Below, piece after piece: positions 27,459-35,623 of a stretch of 64,000 nt of DNA. Location: the NCBI GenBank assembly GCA_006503475.1, contig RSEH01000021.1, forward strand, positions 62,001 through 126,000, given 5' to 3'. The stretch is from Stentor roeselii. Its lineage: Eukaryota; Ciliophora; Heterotrichea; Heterotrichida; Stentoridae. The translations under genes were made by a program, and so were the position numbers. The notes below the pieces were generated by a model. It saw only the letters and a program-made list of their open reading frames with translations, made no database searches and had not been told where the DNA came from. The stretch's first letter is position 1, and each line of letters begins with the position of its first letter.

Positions 27459-28508
27459 ATGAAATTCGCTCTTGTGGACTTCTGGCTTGAAAGGATTACT
27501 TTCAAACTACTGCCTAAAGTCAAGCCTATCATCGTCATTTGCAGCTTCAATTGTCGCATTCCTGAAAAAATCATGAAAAATTTTCAAGTTGTTGAAAACC
27601 CTTCTCATTTTGAAGAAGGTAAAAATTTCATCATCAAGACTCGCACTGATATCCACAAAGGCTTTTTGTTGACTTTTCTCACTCACAAGTTAAACCCTGA
27701 TCTTTATTCCCATCGCTCTGAAGTCCTGCAGAAGTTGCTCTTCGGGTATCAAGTCTCACCTTTAACTGTCCCTGACTTGAAATTTTTTGGAAAACCTCTG
27801 CAATGCCCGAAGCCCAAAGTTGAAAAAGTTTCTATAAAAAATGAGATTTTGTATTTGAATGACTTTGACAGAGTTTATACTGAAAGTTTGCAGAAGTATT
27901 TTAAAATTATTTTGAGTACTCCTTGCAAGGCTGATAAGGCAAAATCGGCTCGATCACAGTTGAAGAATATTGTTGAAGGAATTATTACTTCGAATCAGAA
28001 GACTTTTGGAATTGTTTATGAGTTTTCTTGTGATGTGGTCAGTGATGCGATTTTTAATGACTTGGAAACTCATGATATTGTTGCATTAAATTCTTTGTGT
28101 GTTGATTATAATGAAAGTAATATCAAAAAGTTTTTTGGACCTCATAAATGTAGGGAAATTGTTCCGAAGCATAGAGTTCAAGAAAAAAGTCAGCAAGTTG
28201 GACAGAGCCAAAAATCTGAAGAAAATGATCAAGCTGATATTGAAAATATTTGCCAGCAAATTTTAGAAGATGAAAGCATATCAAATTCCTTGACTGTTGG
28301 AGAATTCCATTATCACATATGCACAAAAGTTTCCAAAATTCTACAAATTTCTTTTTTTGAAGTAGAAAATCAAAAAAACAACCCAGTTTTGATCGAAGTT
28401 TTCAGGAGAGCTTTAGAAAAGTTCTTCATTTGTGATGATATTGACTTTTCTTCAATTGTTTCAGATATACATTCATTTTTTGGTAAAAAGCTAGTTAAGT
28501 TACATTAA
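27459..28508 (+). CDS. Unknown protein downstream of GCN5
   Basis: The product is 349 aa. It has a soluble alpha/beta-like composition with an opening hydrophobic strand (KPIIVICSFNCRIPEK), a segment HKGFLLTFLTHKLNPDLYS, a middle with YTESLQKYFKIIL, and a polar linker near 235-262 rich in Gln/Lys/Glu. There is no transmembrane segment, coiled coil or motif I can assign. GC content and codon use drop toward the 3' half. The start ATG lies 20 bp after the GCN5 stop, with no sign of its own promoter outside the GCN5 gene. Real coding is supported by length and by the tight gene packing. Confidence 0.65.
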   Translation: MKFALVDFWLERITFKLLPKVKPIIVICSFNCRIPEKIMKNFQVVENPSHFEEGKNFIIKTRTDIHKGFLLTFLTHKLNPDLYSHRSEVLQKLLFGYQVSPLTVPDLKFFGKPLQCPKPKVEKVSIKNEILYLNDFDRVYTESLQKYFKIILSTPCKADKAKSARSQLKNIVEGIITSNQKTFGIVYEFSCDVVSDAIFNDLETHDIVALNSLCVDYNESNIKKFFGPHKCREIVPKHRVQEKSQQVGQSQKSEENDQADIENICQQILEDESISNSLTVGEFHYHICTKVSKILQISFFEVENQKNNPVLIEVFRRALEKFFICDDIDFSSIVSDIHSFFGKKLVKLH

Positions 28509-28722
28509 TTCTATGATTATTCTACATAATAAGAAATATTCTGATAAAATCAAATTTGAAAGAAATTCTATAAATTTTATGAAAATCAAATTCCCTAAAG
28601 ATTATTGTAAATATATAAATCTATAGTTTTAAATTTTTCACTTAAATTCAATAATCATCATCAATTAAAATTTTCTATATTTATATCAAAAGTCTAAGTT
28701 GTAATATAATATAATCATTAAC

Positions 28723-29190
28723 ATGGAGTGCAGTGTTTGTCTCAACCTATACAATACAACTGATAGATATGCAGTAAAACTTATCTGCTCTCATTTGGTA
28801 TGCAGCATATGTTGCTTATCGTTGAAAAGTAAAAACATTAGCAAATGTCCTATATGTTTAAAGCCCGACCAACTTATTGGCGATCTTTCTAAATGTGAAA
28901 CTATCGATAATATGCTTTTAGCACTTGATAGTCATAATGAAATAGTTTTCGATGAGAATTTAAAAATTATTCTTAGAAATCTTAGAGGAAATTTTAGTGA
29001 AATAATAGTAAAAAAAGATGTAAACATAAGTACCTTTAAAAAGACTATTGAAAATATTGAAGGTGTTAATCCTGCTAGTCAATGGCTTCTTCACAATGGT
29101 AGGGCCTTGACTGATTCACAGACTTTACAATCATCTGGAGTTGGAAACGGGGATATTATTTATTTGGTTGTTAGATCATTTGGAGGTTAA
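28723..29190 (+). CDS. RING finger-ubiquitin-like fusion ending in Gly-Gly
   Basis: The product is 155 aa. Residues 3-45 form a C3HC4 RING: C3-x2-C6, C22-x-H24-x2-C27-x2-C30, C42-P-I-C45. Residues 80-155 are exactly 76 residues long and align with ubiquitin end to end, finishing SFGG followed directly by the stop. Relative to ubiquitin numbering, Leu8, Leu44 (Ile in ubiquitin), Val70, Arg72 and Gly75-Gly76 are kept. Lys6, 11, 29, 33, 48 and 63 are replaced, and Lys27 remains. A RING would recruit an E2, and the free di-Gly end could be activated by an E1 or imitate ubiquitin. No signal or membrane segment. The gene is flanked by AT-rich spacers of 214 and 327 bp. The biochemical role is inferred. 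Confidence 0.85.
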   Translation: MECSVCLNLYNTTDRYAVKLICSHLVCSICCLSLKSKNISKCPICLKPDQLIGDLSKCETIDNMLLALDSHNEIVFDENLKIILRNLRGNFSEIIVKKDVNISTFKKTIENIEGVNPASQWLLHNGRALTDSQTLQSSGVGNGDIIYLVVRSFGG

Positions 29191-29517
29191 GGATTAGTTG
29201 ATAATTAAGTTTGGTATTTAAGTTCTATATTTTGTTTAAAAATGTAAGTTCACAAGAAAAAAAATTAAGGAAAACTCATAGAAAATCAACTTCTACTTAA
29301 TATAATACGATTTACTCTAGATATCGACTTATTAGAAAGTTATTTTTTGTAATAATCTTTTAAAAGCTTATTGGATATATTCTTGAATATTTAATAACTT
29401 CTAGATATCTGGCAAAGTCATGATTGTTCAAATTATTTCTTAATGAGTTTTACAAAATTTCAATTAGAATACTTGTTTAACTAATATTGAAATGCGAAGT
29501 GGAAAAATATTCTAGTT
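29191..29517. other. AT-rich intergenic spacer, no gene seen
   Basis: The 327 bp between two plus-strand genes is AT-rich with short homopolymer runs. I found no open frame, tRNA-like arm or repeat. Confidence 0.5.
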
Positions 29518-31140
29518 ATGAAGAATGGTACTTTAATAAATCTAAGCTTTATGGAAAAGTGCAAGTTTTGTACTCTCAAGTCAATTTGGAAATGTGACTG
29601 TTCAAGTCTCTTCTTCTGCCAAAAACACTTAGAAAAGCATCTCACAAACGATAAAAAACATTTACTTATTCCAGTGAGAAACTATCTTTCAATAGAAAAT
29701 CGTTCAAAGCTTAAAGAAGAGATCTTAAAACGTGAATCAACCCTTGATAAGCTCTCCTCTGAAATTAAATCAAAAACTTCCTGTCTGATCTCTAGGCTGA
29801 CCTCACTTCAAGACAAAGCTTTATCAAAGATCGAATTACTGAAGTCATCATATCCTTATCTTCTTGACCAAGAAGAGTATTCAGATGAAGACTCAGAAAG
29901 AGTTGAGTCTCTTTTGACCTCCACCCTATCCTATTCATTACCAGAAACCCTTAATTTCGGAGAGGATATCGAATCCTTCTACTCAATTCCCTTATACCAA
30001 GAAAAGCTGAGACTAGGTCCAACAATAGAAGACTCTTTAAAATTTTTAAATGAAAATTGGGGTCTAATCCTAACCAGCCATACAAAAGAAGTAAATTTCG
30101 TGAATTTAAACCCTGAAAAAACCCTTTCTTTGAGTACATCTGACGACTGTTCAGTCCGAATCTGGGACATTCCTGAAAGAAAGCAAAAATCCTGCATAAA
30201 ATCCAACGAAAAAGCGAATTGTGCGATTTTTTCCCATGATTCCAAAACAATAATAATCGGATCTGAAAATTCCCAACTAAAACTATATGATATCGAAAGT
30301 TCCACAATTCTAAATACCTTAAAAGGCCATTCAAAGCCAGTGAAATGTTTAGCTTTAACAGAAGACGACAAGTTTCTCTTTTCAGGTTCTTCAGACCAGT
30401 CAATCCGTGTCTGGTCTCTGATTTCCTCAGAATGTTTAAAAGTACTAGAAGGTCATTCAGAAGCCGTAAACTCTTTGCTAGTCCTTAACTTCGACCAACA
30501 CCTTGCTTCAGGTTCTCTCGACAATTCAATAAAGCTCTGGAAGCTTTCTTCTCTTTCATTAGAAAAGACTCTTACAGGCCACAGCAAACAAATTAACACC
30601 CTGACCAAAAACTTCGAGTCAAGCACTTTATTTTCATGTTCAAATGACAAGTCAATAAAACTCTGGCCAATCTTCAAGAACTCCAAAACAAGTCCTTCAG
30701 AAATGACTGGACATTCAGATAGCGTTCTTTGTATTGTCCTTATCTGCGCTGATAAGAAACTAGTCAGCAGCTCCTCGGATCACAGTCTCAAGGTCTGGAA
30801 AGTAAAGACTTTAGAATGCGAGCAAAACATTGAGACTCAAGCAGTTCTTTGGAGTCTTGCTTGTGTCAGTGGAAATTTGATCTTGTCAGGAGGAGATGAT
30901 TCTAGAGTGGCTCTTTGGAACTTGGCAGAGGAAAACTTTGAAAGCTTTCCTGGACATCGAAAAGTTATCACGAAAGTTGAAGCTGCGAAGGAGAATCAGA
31001 TGATTATTAGTAAGGCGAAGGATCTGACTGTTAGAATTTGGAACTTGAGGACTGGAAAAGAAGAGAAGGTTTTTTTGGAGAAGATTGAAATGGAAGAAGT
31101 TGTTGAGACACTTCCGGAGATTAAAGGGTTTTTGGAGTGA
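29518..31140 (+). CDS. B-box-like zinc finger, coiled coil and WD40 propeller protein
   Basis: The product is 540 aa. Residues 14-50 carry a B-box-like Cys/His set (CKFCTLKSIWKCDCSS..CQKHLEKH). A coiled coil follows (about 60-125). From about 190 to 530 there are seven WD repeats, e.g. LSTSDDCSVRIWDI, GSSDQSIRVWSL, SGSLDNSIKLWKL, SCSNDKSIKLWPI, SSSSDHSLKVWKV, SGGDDSRVALWNL, SKAKDLTVRIWNL. The layout recalls TRIM-like proteins without a RING, a family expanded in ciliates. A second in-frame ATG at 29551 would give MEKCKFC. It ends with TGA; the next gene starts 22 bp later. It is probably a scaffold or ubiquitin-ligase adaptor; substrate unknown. Confidence 0.85.
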   Translation: MKNGTLINLSFMEKCKFCTLKSIWKCDCSSLFFCQKHLEKHLTNDKKHLLIPVRNYLSIENRSKLKEEILKRESTLDKLSSEIKSKTSCLISRLTSLQDKALSKIELLKSSYPYLLDQEEYSDEDSERVESLLTSTLSYSLPETLNFGEDIESFYSIPLYQEKLRLGPTIEDSLKFLNENWGLILTSHTKEVNFVNLNPEKTLSLSTSDDCSVRIWDIPERKQKSCIKSNEKANCAIFSHDSKTIIIGSENSQLKLYDIESSTILNTLKGHSKPVKCLALTEDDKFLFSGSSDQSIRVWSLISSECLKVLEGHSEAVNSLLVLNFDQHLASGSLDNSIKLWKLSSLSLEKTLTGHSKQINTLTKNFESSTLFSCSNDKSIKLWPIFKNSKTSPSEMTGHSDSVLCIVLICADKKLVSSSSDHSLKVWKVKTLECEQNIETQAVLWSLACVSGNLILSGGDDSRVALWNLAEENFESFPGHRKVITKVEAAKENQMIISKAKDLTVRIWNLRTGKEEKVFLEKIEMEEVVETLPEIKGFLE

Positions 31141-31162
31141 TAGGGTTAGTTATGGATTGATA

Positions 31163-32740
31163 ATGGATGGATTTAGGTGTGAAGTTGGAGAATTCAAGAA
31201 TAGGGATTATGATTTTATTGAAGTTGAACTGAAATGTCAAGGAGAAAGTGAATGTGAGTTGATTGGATTGTTCTTTTATGCTCTTTATCAGATTAAGATT
31301 ATTGGAAAGAGGTGCAGGGATTATTCGATGTTTGTTGATCAGAAGCTTGAGGAGGTTTTAAGTAGAAAGATTGAAGGGCCTTTGACTGACAAAACCATCA
31401 AGTCATCAAGGCACCTATTCAAAAAATTTCACAAAGTATTCGATAAAAACACAGAAAGTACTATAATATTATTTACTTGGCTTGATTCTTACATGACAAA
31501 ACATCATTACATGAGAGATATGCTACCTTATTTATCATATAAAACTTTACTTTTAAAGCAGCATAATCGATCAGTGAATAGTAATTTGATTGACTTTTTG
31601 TGTGATTTTTTTTCAGTTTCTTGCCAAATTATTTCAGATAATAGTCGTCTTTCTCAACCAGCAGGCACAGCATCTTCTATAGTCCCTTGCATCTACCTTC
31701 ATCACAGCAAACTAGGCTATTACGGCTTACTCCAGACAAAAGACCATATTTTGTTCAAATCTTCAGAATCTTTAGAAAATTTCAACATTCTTAATAGTAG
31801 ATTAAGATTCTTTCAAACAATCAGGTCAGGTCCTGAATATTCAAATATTACAGAGTGCGGGGAAGTTGATAATTCAATGTTCAGTGATGGGGTTTATCAA
31901 GCTTCGTTCGTAGTACCTAAACCAGATCCTACGGAAACCCAAGAAGAACAAAAAAAATCAATCAGTCTAAAAAATTTAGTAATAAATGAAATACTACCCA
32001 AAGAAATTCAAACTTCTTTAAAAACTTCTGAAAAACTTGGCATTCCCAATTCTTTCAAGAAAAATGATGAAAATTTTAAAGGAAAAAAAAGTGAAAAGGT
32101 TTCAGAAGAGTTAAAAAATGAAAGGGATTCTGATTTAGTTGCAAAAAATTACAAAAAAATCGAAAATAAGGAAGATTTTACAAATGGCGCGAAAGGTTTT
32201 TCTAATTTTTCTTTGAATCATCACAAAATTTATAATCAGGTTGAAAAAAATTGCTTAGATTTTATTGAATTAAGTGAGAAAAATGAAAAAAAAACTAATA
32301 AATTTCAAGAAATTAAAAGGAAAGAATTTGAAAGACAAATAGAAGAGACTCAAAACTTAAAAGGCGATTCTTCTGATACAAGAAATCAAATAAAAGATAC
32401 ACACATTGATATGTCATTTGTTAGCAAATTTTCATCATTTAGCTTCTTTGCCGATAAAAGAGTTATGAGTGCATTGTTCAAGTTTTACAGAAAAGCTGGA
32501 AAAGATATCAAAGCAAGTATACTGAAAGAAGAAGAAATTTTCGAAGAAGACATCGAAAACGCTTATCAACAATTCTCCAATTCCTGCATCTACTGTTCCC
32601 AATACCTACAAACCTCCAGCATAACCTGTCCAGAATCCTGCAAAGTTTGTGACATTTGCAGAAAAAAAGGCAATCTCTATCACTGTCCAAAGTGCATCCG
32701 TCAATACTCCCTATCAGAACAAATCCTTTTAAATAGCTAA
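31163..32740 (+). CDS. Unknown protein with C-terminal Cys-rich (zinc) segment
   Basis: The product is 525 aa. I start it at ATG 31163 (MDGFRCEVGEF) because the longer frame overlaps the WD40 gene. Residues 10-260 look folded (ELIGLFFYALYQIKIIG, STIILFTWLDSYMTKHHYM, VPCIYLHHSKLGYYGLL). Residues 265-430 are Lys/Glu/Asn-rich and disordered. The end (about 475-515) has seven cysteines in C-x2-C pairs plus one His (CIYCSQYL, CKVCDICRKKG, YHCPKC), consistent with a degenerate RING or other zinc-binding domain. Some features of the first part recall cysteine-peptidase or deubiquitinase folds, but no catalytic motif is clear, so I do not claim one. It sits between the WD40 and C2H2 genes with gaps of 22 and 31 bp. 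Confidence 0.7.
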   Translation: MDGFRCEVGEFKNRDYDFIEVELKCQGESECELIGLFFYALYQIKIIGKRCRDYSMFVDQKLEEVLSRKIEGPLTDKTIKSSRHLFKKFHKVFDKNTESTIILFTWLDSYMTKHHYMRDMLPYLSYKTLLLKQHNRSVNSNLIDFLCDFFSVSCQIISDNSRLSQPAGTASSIVPCIYLHHSKLGYYGLLQTKDHILFKSSESLENFNILNSRLRFFQTIRSGPEYSNITECGEVDNSMFSDGVYQASFVVPKPDPTETQEEQKKSISLKNLVINEILPKEIQTSLKTSEKLGIPNSFKKNDENFKGKKSEKVSEELKNERDSDLVAKNYKKIENKEDFTNGAKGFSNFSLNHHKIYNQVEKNCLDFIELSEKNEKKTNKFQEIKRKEFERQIEETQNLKGDSSDTRNQIKDTHIDMSFVSKFSSFSFFADKRVMSALFKFYRKAGKDIKASILKEEEIFEEDIENAYQQFSNSCIYCSQYLQTSSITCPESCKVCDICRKKGNLYHCPKCIRQYSLSEQILLNS

Positions 32741-32771
32741 ACATAAATAATATCCGAGTGCCCCCTTGCAA

Positions 32772-33215
32772 ATGTCTTCTAAAGGCAACATAAATATGGT
32801 GGATAACACTTTGAGGCCTTTTAACTGTGAAATTTGCAATCTGACTTTCACATCAAAACAATTTTTAAAGCGACATTACGTAGTCCACACCGACGATCGT
32901 AATTTCGAGTGCAGCATCTGCAGCAGGTCCTACAAATACAAAAAAGGACTAAACCGACACTACAAAAAGTACCATCCTTCTTATTATAATACTACTATAA
33001 GACCCCTCAATAAGGACCAGCCCCCAATATCACAAGAAATGCCGGCAAAACAACTAGAAAGGACTTGCGATTCAACAGTATCTACTAAAAAAATACCGAA
33101 AAATGACTTCTTGAGCATTAAAGAAGAAGAGAAAACTGATGAACTTGCTAATCTGCTCATGGAAAATGAGTTGAAAATATTTACAACTACACCTTTTCCG
33201 TCACAGTTTGAGTAA
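32772..33215 (+). CDS. Two-finger C2H2 zinc finger protein
   Basis: The product is 147 aa from ATG 32772 (MSSKGNINMV); an ATG at 32796 is also in frame. Two adjacent C2H2 fingers occupy residues 18-67: FNCEICNLTFTSKQFLKRH...H and FECSICSRSYKYKKGLNRH...H. The linker between them has the form H-T-D-D-R-N-F-E-C, close to the classical TGEKPF/Y/EC linker. The remaining 80 residues are polar and Lys/Glu-rich. Two tandem fingers can bind DNA or RNA or act as a protein-contact module; target unknown. It lies 31 bp after the preceding gene and 10 bp before the next on the same strand. Confidence 0.85.
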   Translation: MSSKGNINMVDNTLRPFNCEICNLTFTSKQFLKRHYVVHTDDRNFECSICSRSYKYKKGLNRHYKKYHPSYYNTTIRPLNKDQPPISQEMPAKQLERTCDSTVSTKKIPKNDFLSIKEEEKTDELANLLMENELKIFTTTPFPSQFE

Positions 33216-33225
33216 TTAGTAATAA

Positions 33226-34356
33226 ATGGAAGAGTTAAACTTGTTTAAGTTTGATTTTGAAGGAATTGAGTTCTGGGCTGAAATGCCGAAAAACAGGAAA
33301 TTTGGACTTTTTAGGATTTTTGATTTGGTTTATGATTTTTTTCAAATCAGGCCTAATGAGTTCTTTTTTGAGTACTACAAGAAACAGATTCTTTCAATTA
33401 ACACTGCTGAGTCCTTTGGAGACAGTATTTTGATTAAAAGGATTTCTCAGCATGAAATTTCTTTCAAGGTCTGCAAGTTGGTGTTAAAAAATTTTGAAGG
33501 AATTGAAAGTGTTTGGGCTGTGACGAGTAAAACACATCCAACTGTCAGCAATTTTTTGAGCAGTCTTAGTGAAGATGATGAGTTTCGAGAAGTCTTCAAG
33601 CAAGAATTTCAAGTTTTTTTTGAAGAGAATGAACTTTCTTTTGACCAGCCTATACCTGGGTTTGAAGATTTCTGTCAACTTGAATTAAGACAGAAGCCTC
33701 TTGAAGATAATCCTGTTAAATTTGAAGTTAAGTCTTTTGGGTACCCCACTATCAATGTTTCTTTTAACCCTTCTTGCAATTTTCAAGTATTTATGAATAA
33801 TATTGCTCTGTTTTATGGGTTCATCCCTGATGTCTGTAAATTTTTTAAAGGGCCTAGTCTGATAGAAAACAAAAATGATATACTTTTTAACTATCAATTG
33901 AATGGCACTGTTTTAGATTTGGTTTACAATGTTGGAGGAGCTTCTGATAATCATTTCAAAAATATTATTGAATTTAATCCTGAAGCTCCGGATAGTAGAA
34001 GAGTTGTCAGAGGTTTGAATTTTAAATGCATTTGTGTTAATGATTATTCAAATGTAAAATGTGAACTTTTTAGAAAAGTTTTTATGAGCAACGAAGGCTA
34101 CGGAAATTTTAATCTAAACCACTGTAAAACTACAATAAAATGCCCAGTCTGCAAATATCCGTGTGAAATAAGATCATTCGGTATCTACAAAGCAAGACTC
34201 GAAGTAATCCGATTCTACAAAACAGGTGACCTGATGAAATACGACCTATTCGAAAACTACGAAGACCATTACATGTCTCTCGACTGTTACCTATCAAAAT
34301 TCAAAGAAGCCGCTGACATAGAATTCCAAGTAACAAATCCTCATCAATCCAAATAG
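33226..34356 (+). CDS. Tandem ubiquitin-like domains with C-terminal Cys/His domain
   Basis: The product is 376 aa. The first half (about 8-150) contains a divergent ubiquitin-like region. A second 75-residue segment (about 164-238) starts VKFEVKSFGYPTINV and ends LVYNVGG, matching ubiquitin's size and Gly-Gly position although it is not at the chain end. The remaining 138 residues begin GLNFKCICVND and include YGNFNLNHCKTTIKCPVCKYPCEIRSFG, the pattern of a zinc-binding domain found after ubiquitin-like segments in several protist and fungal proteins. It could act in ubiquitin or UFM1/SUMO-type signalling, or be a structural relic; no catalytic Cys is obvious. Two neighbouring genes also carry UBL, RING-like or C2H2 zinc modules (28723-29190, 32772-33215). 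Domain limits are by eye. Confidence 0.65.
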   Translation: MEELNLFKFDFEGIEFWAEMPKNRKFGLFRIFDLVYDFFQIRPNEFFFEYYKKQILSINTAESFGDSILIKRISQHEISFKVCKLVLKNFEGIESVWAVTSKTHPTVSNFLSSLSEDDEFREVFKQEFQVFFEENELSFDQPIPGFEDFCQLELRQKPLEDNPVKFEVKSFGYPTINVSFNPSCNFQVFMNNIALFYGFIPDVCKFFKGPSLIENKNDILFNYQLNGTVLDLVYNVGGASDNHFKNIIEFNPEAPDSRRVVRGLNFKCICVNDYSNVKCELFRKVFMSNEGYGNFNLNHCKTTIKCPVCKYPCEIRSFGIYKARLEVIRFYKTGDLMKYDLFENYEDHYMSLDCYLSKFKEAADIEFQVTNPHQSK

Positions 34357-34383
34357 AATACTTGAATGATTTCTTATAATAAA

Positions 34384-34974
34384 ATGGATAACAAACTTCT
34401 CTTCCGGGTCCTTTTGGTCGGTGGCTCAAATGTAGGAAAAACTTGCATAATGTTGAAATACGTTCATAATTTCTTTTTAGCAGAATATGTTCCTACTATA
34501 GTTGTTGACTGTACAAGCAAATCGACACTTGTTCAAGGAAAAAGTATTAAAATCTGCATTTTTGACTCGCCTGGAAGTGAAGAGTTTGGAACTTTAACAC
34601 CGGCTTATTGGCACTTGGCTGATATTATTATCTTCGTGGCAGCTATCAAACAACGAGATAGCTTTGAAAGCATTAAAAAAATGGAAACTGAGATTTTTGA
34701 AGTCGCTGAGTCTAATGCGAGAAAAGTGGTGTTTTTAAATAAATATGACTTGGTCGGTCAAGAAAGGTCAAGGGAAGATCATGACTTAGAAGAAGAGGTG
34801 AGAATTTGGGCTGATCAGAGAAAGCTTGATTTTTTTACGTGTAGTGCGAAAGAAGAAACTTCGGTTACCTCGACGATAGTTAAGGTAATCGACCTAGACT
34901 CCAAAGACAAAAACAAAAAACTCGAAGATGAAAAAACAGCAAATAAAAAGCGATGTAAATGCGAAGTTTTTTAA
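34384..34974 (+). CDS. Ras-superfamily small GTPase with CaaX end
   Basis: The product is 196 aa from ATG 34384 (MDNKLLFRVLLVG); an ATG at 34366 would add six residues, but the context at 34384 (AATAAAATGG) is the usual one here. G1 is GGSNVGKT, G3 is DSPGSEEF (DxxGxE, with Ser for the usual Ala/Thr), G4 is NKYD (standard NKxD) and G5 is CSAKE. The C-terminus KRCKCEVF contains the CaaX box CEVF, where terminal Phe favours geranylgeranylation. Switch I has VPTIVVDCTSK, with the effector Thr kept. The sequence is Rab/Ras-like but does not place clearly in one subfamily. The Gln61 position is Glu in DSPGSEEF, suggesting slowed GTP hydrolysis. Confidence 0.88.
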   Translation: MDNKLLFRVLLVGGSNVGKTCIMLKYVHNFFLAEYVPTIVVDCTSKSTLVQGKSIKICIFDSPGSEEFGTLTPAYWHLADIIIFVAAIKQRDSFESIKKMETEIFEVAESNARKVVFLNKYDLVGQERSREDHDLEEEVRIWADQRKLDFFTCSAKEETSVTSTIVKVIDLDSKDKNKKLEDEKTANKKRCKCEVF

Positions 34975-35067
34975 TCTGTTATTCCGTCTAATACCCAATC
35001 AAAATTCAAGTCCCGTTCATTTCCAAATTACCTTAAATCTTTAATAATCTACCTTTTAAACATCCAA

Positions 35068-35619
35068 CTATTCAGGAATTTCAGGATTTACTTGATTCAA
35101 AACAACAGCTTCATAGTTTGTATAAAAGTTATACTGATAAACCAAATGAGGAATCGACGGCTTGAACAAACAAGGCCTAACCCTTAAAAGTTCTTCCAAC
35201 ATTGCAGCATTTTCAGAAATAGAGCTTAAAATAATCTTTGCATTATCCTTGCCAATCAATCTAATAGCCCTGGTGTATTTTTCCCAAACTTCCCTGGTAA
35301 TAAAAGGCGGGTCAATGACAACCAGGTCAAAAAACGAGTAAAAGTCCTGTGAAACACTTTCCAAAGCATTAAAATCAAAAAACACGAACCCAGGGTCCCT
35401 TGCAAAGCCAGTGTCGATATCAAAGACCTTCGCCATTTTCCGAGTCCTTTCAGGTAGCGAGAAATAAACACTTGGGGTCGAAACACAAGCGATTTTCAAG
35501 TCATTATCTCTAACCAAATTCTCAATTTCCTCTAAAAGTGCTTTGATAGTGTTTTCAGAGAACCAGTACTGGTTAAAGTTCTCTTTTTCCTGATACCGCA
35601 TCAAAAACTTCGAAGCCAT
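35068..35619 (-). CDS. EEF1AKMT1: EEF1A lysine methyltransferase 1 (EEF1AKMT1/N6AMT2 family)
   Basis: The product is 183 aa. Key segments are FNQYWFSENTIKALLEEI (family start QYWYS-x-x-T), IACVSTPSVYFSLPE, FDFN, and the catalytic DPPF in FDLVVIDPPFITREVWEKY (about 110), then IILSSISENAAML and a C-terminal YNFYTNYE. DPPF is the hallmark of this class I methyltransferase group, first annotated as N6-adenine methylases; EEF1AKMT1/Efm5 methylates eEF1A at Lys79. The SAM-binding strand is shorter than usual but the family also lacks a classical GxGxG. Its start is 4 bp after the stop of the PH-domain gene on the same strand, so its promoter must lie inside that gene. Confidence 0.9.
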   Translation of the reverse strand: MASKFLMRYQEKENFNQYWFSENTIKALLEEIENLVRDNDLKIACVSTPSVYFSLPERTRKMAKVFDIDTGFARDPGFVFFDFNALESVSQDFYSFFDLVVIDPPFITREVWEKYTRAIRLIGKDNAKIILSSISENAAMLEELLRVRPCLFKPSIPHLVYQYNFYTNYEAVVLNQVNPEIPE

Positions 35620-35623
35620 TTAA

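Noticed and set aside
31085-31162. Longer N-terminus for the Cys-rich gene, overlapping the WD40 gene
   Set aside because: The added 26 residues are a shifted copy of the WD40 gene's last codons; ATG 31163 gives the normal spacing.
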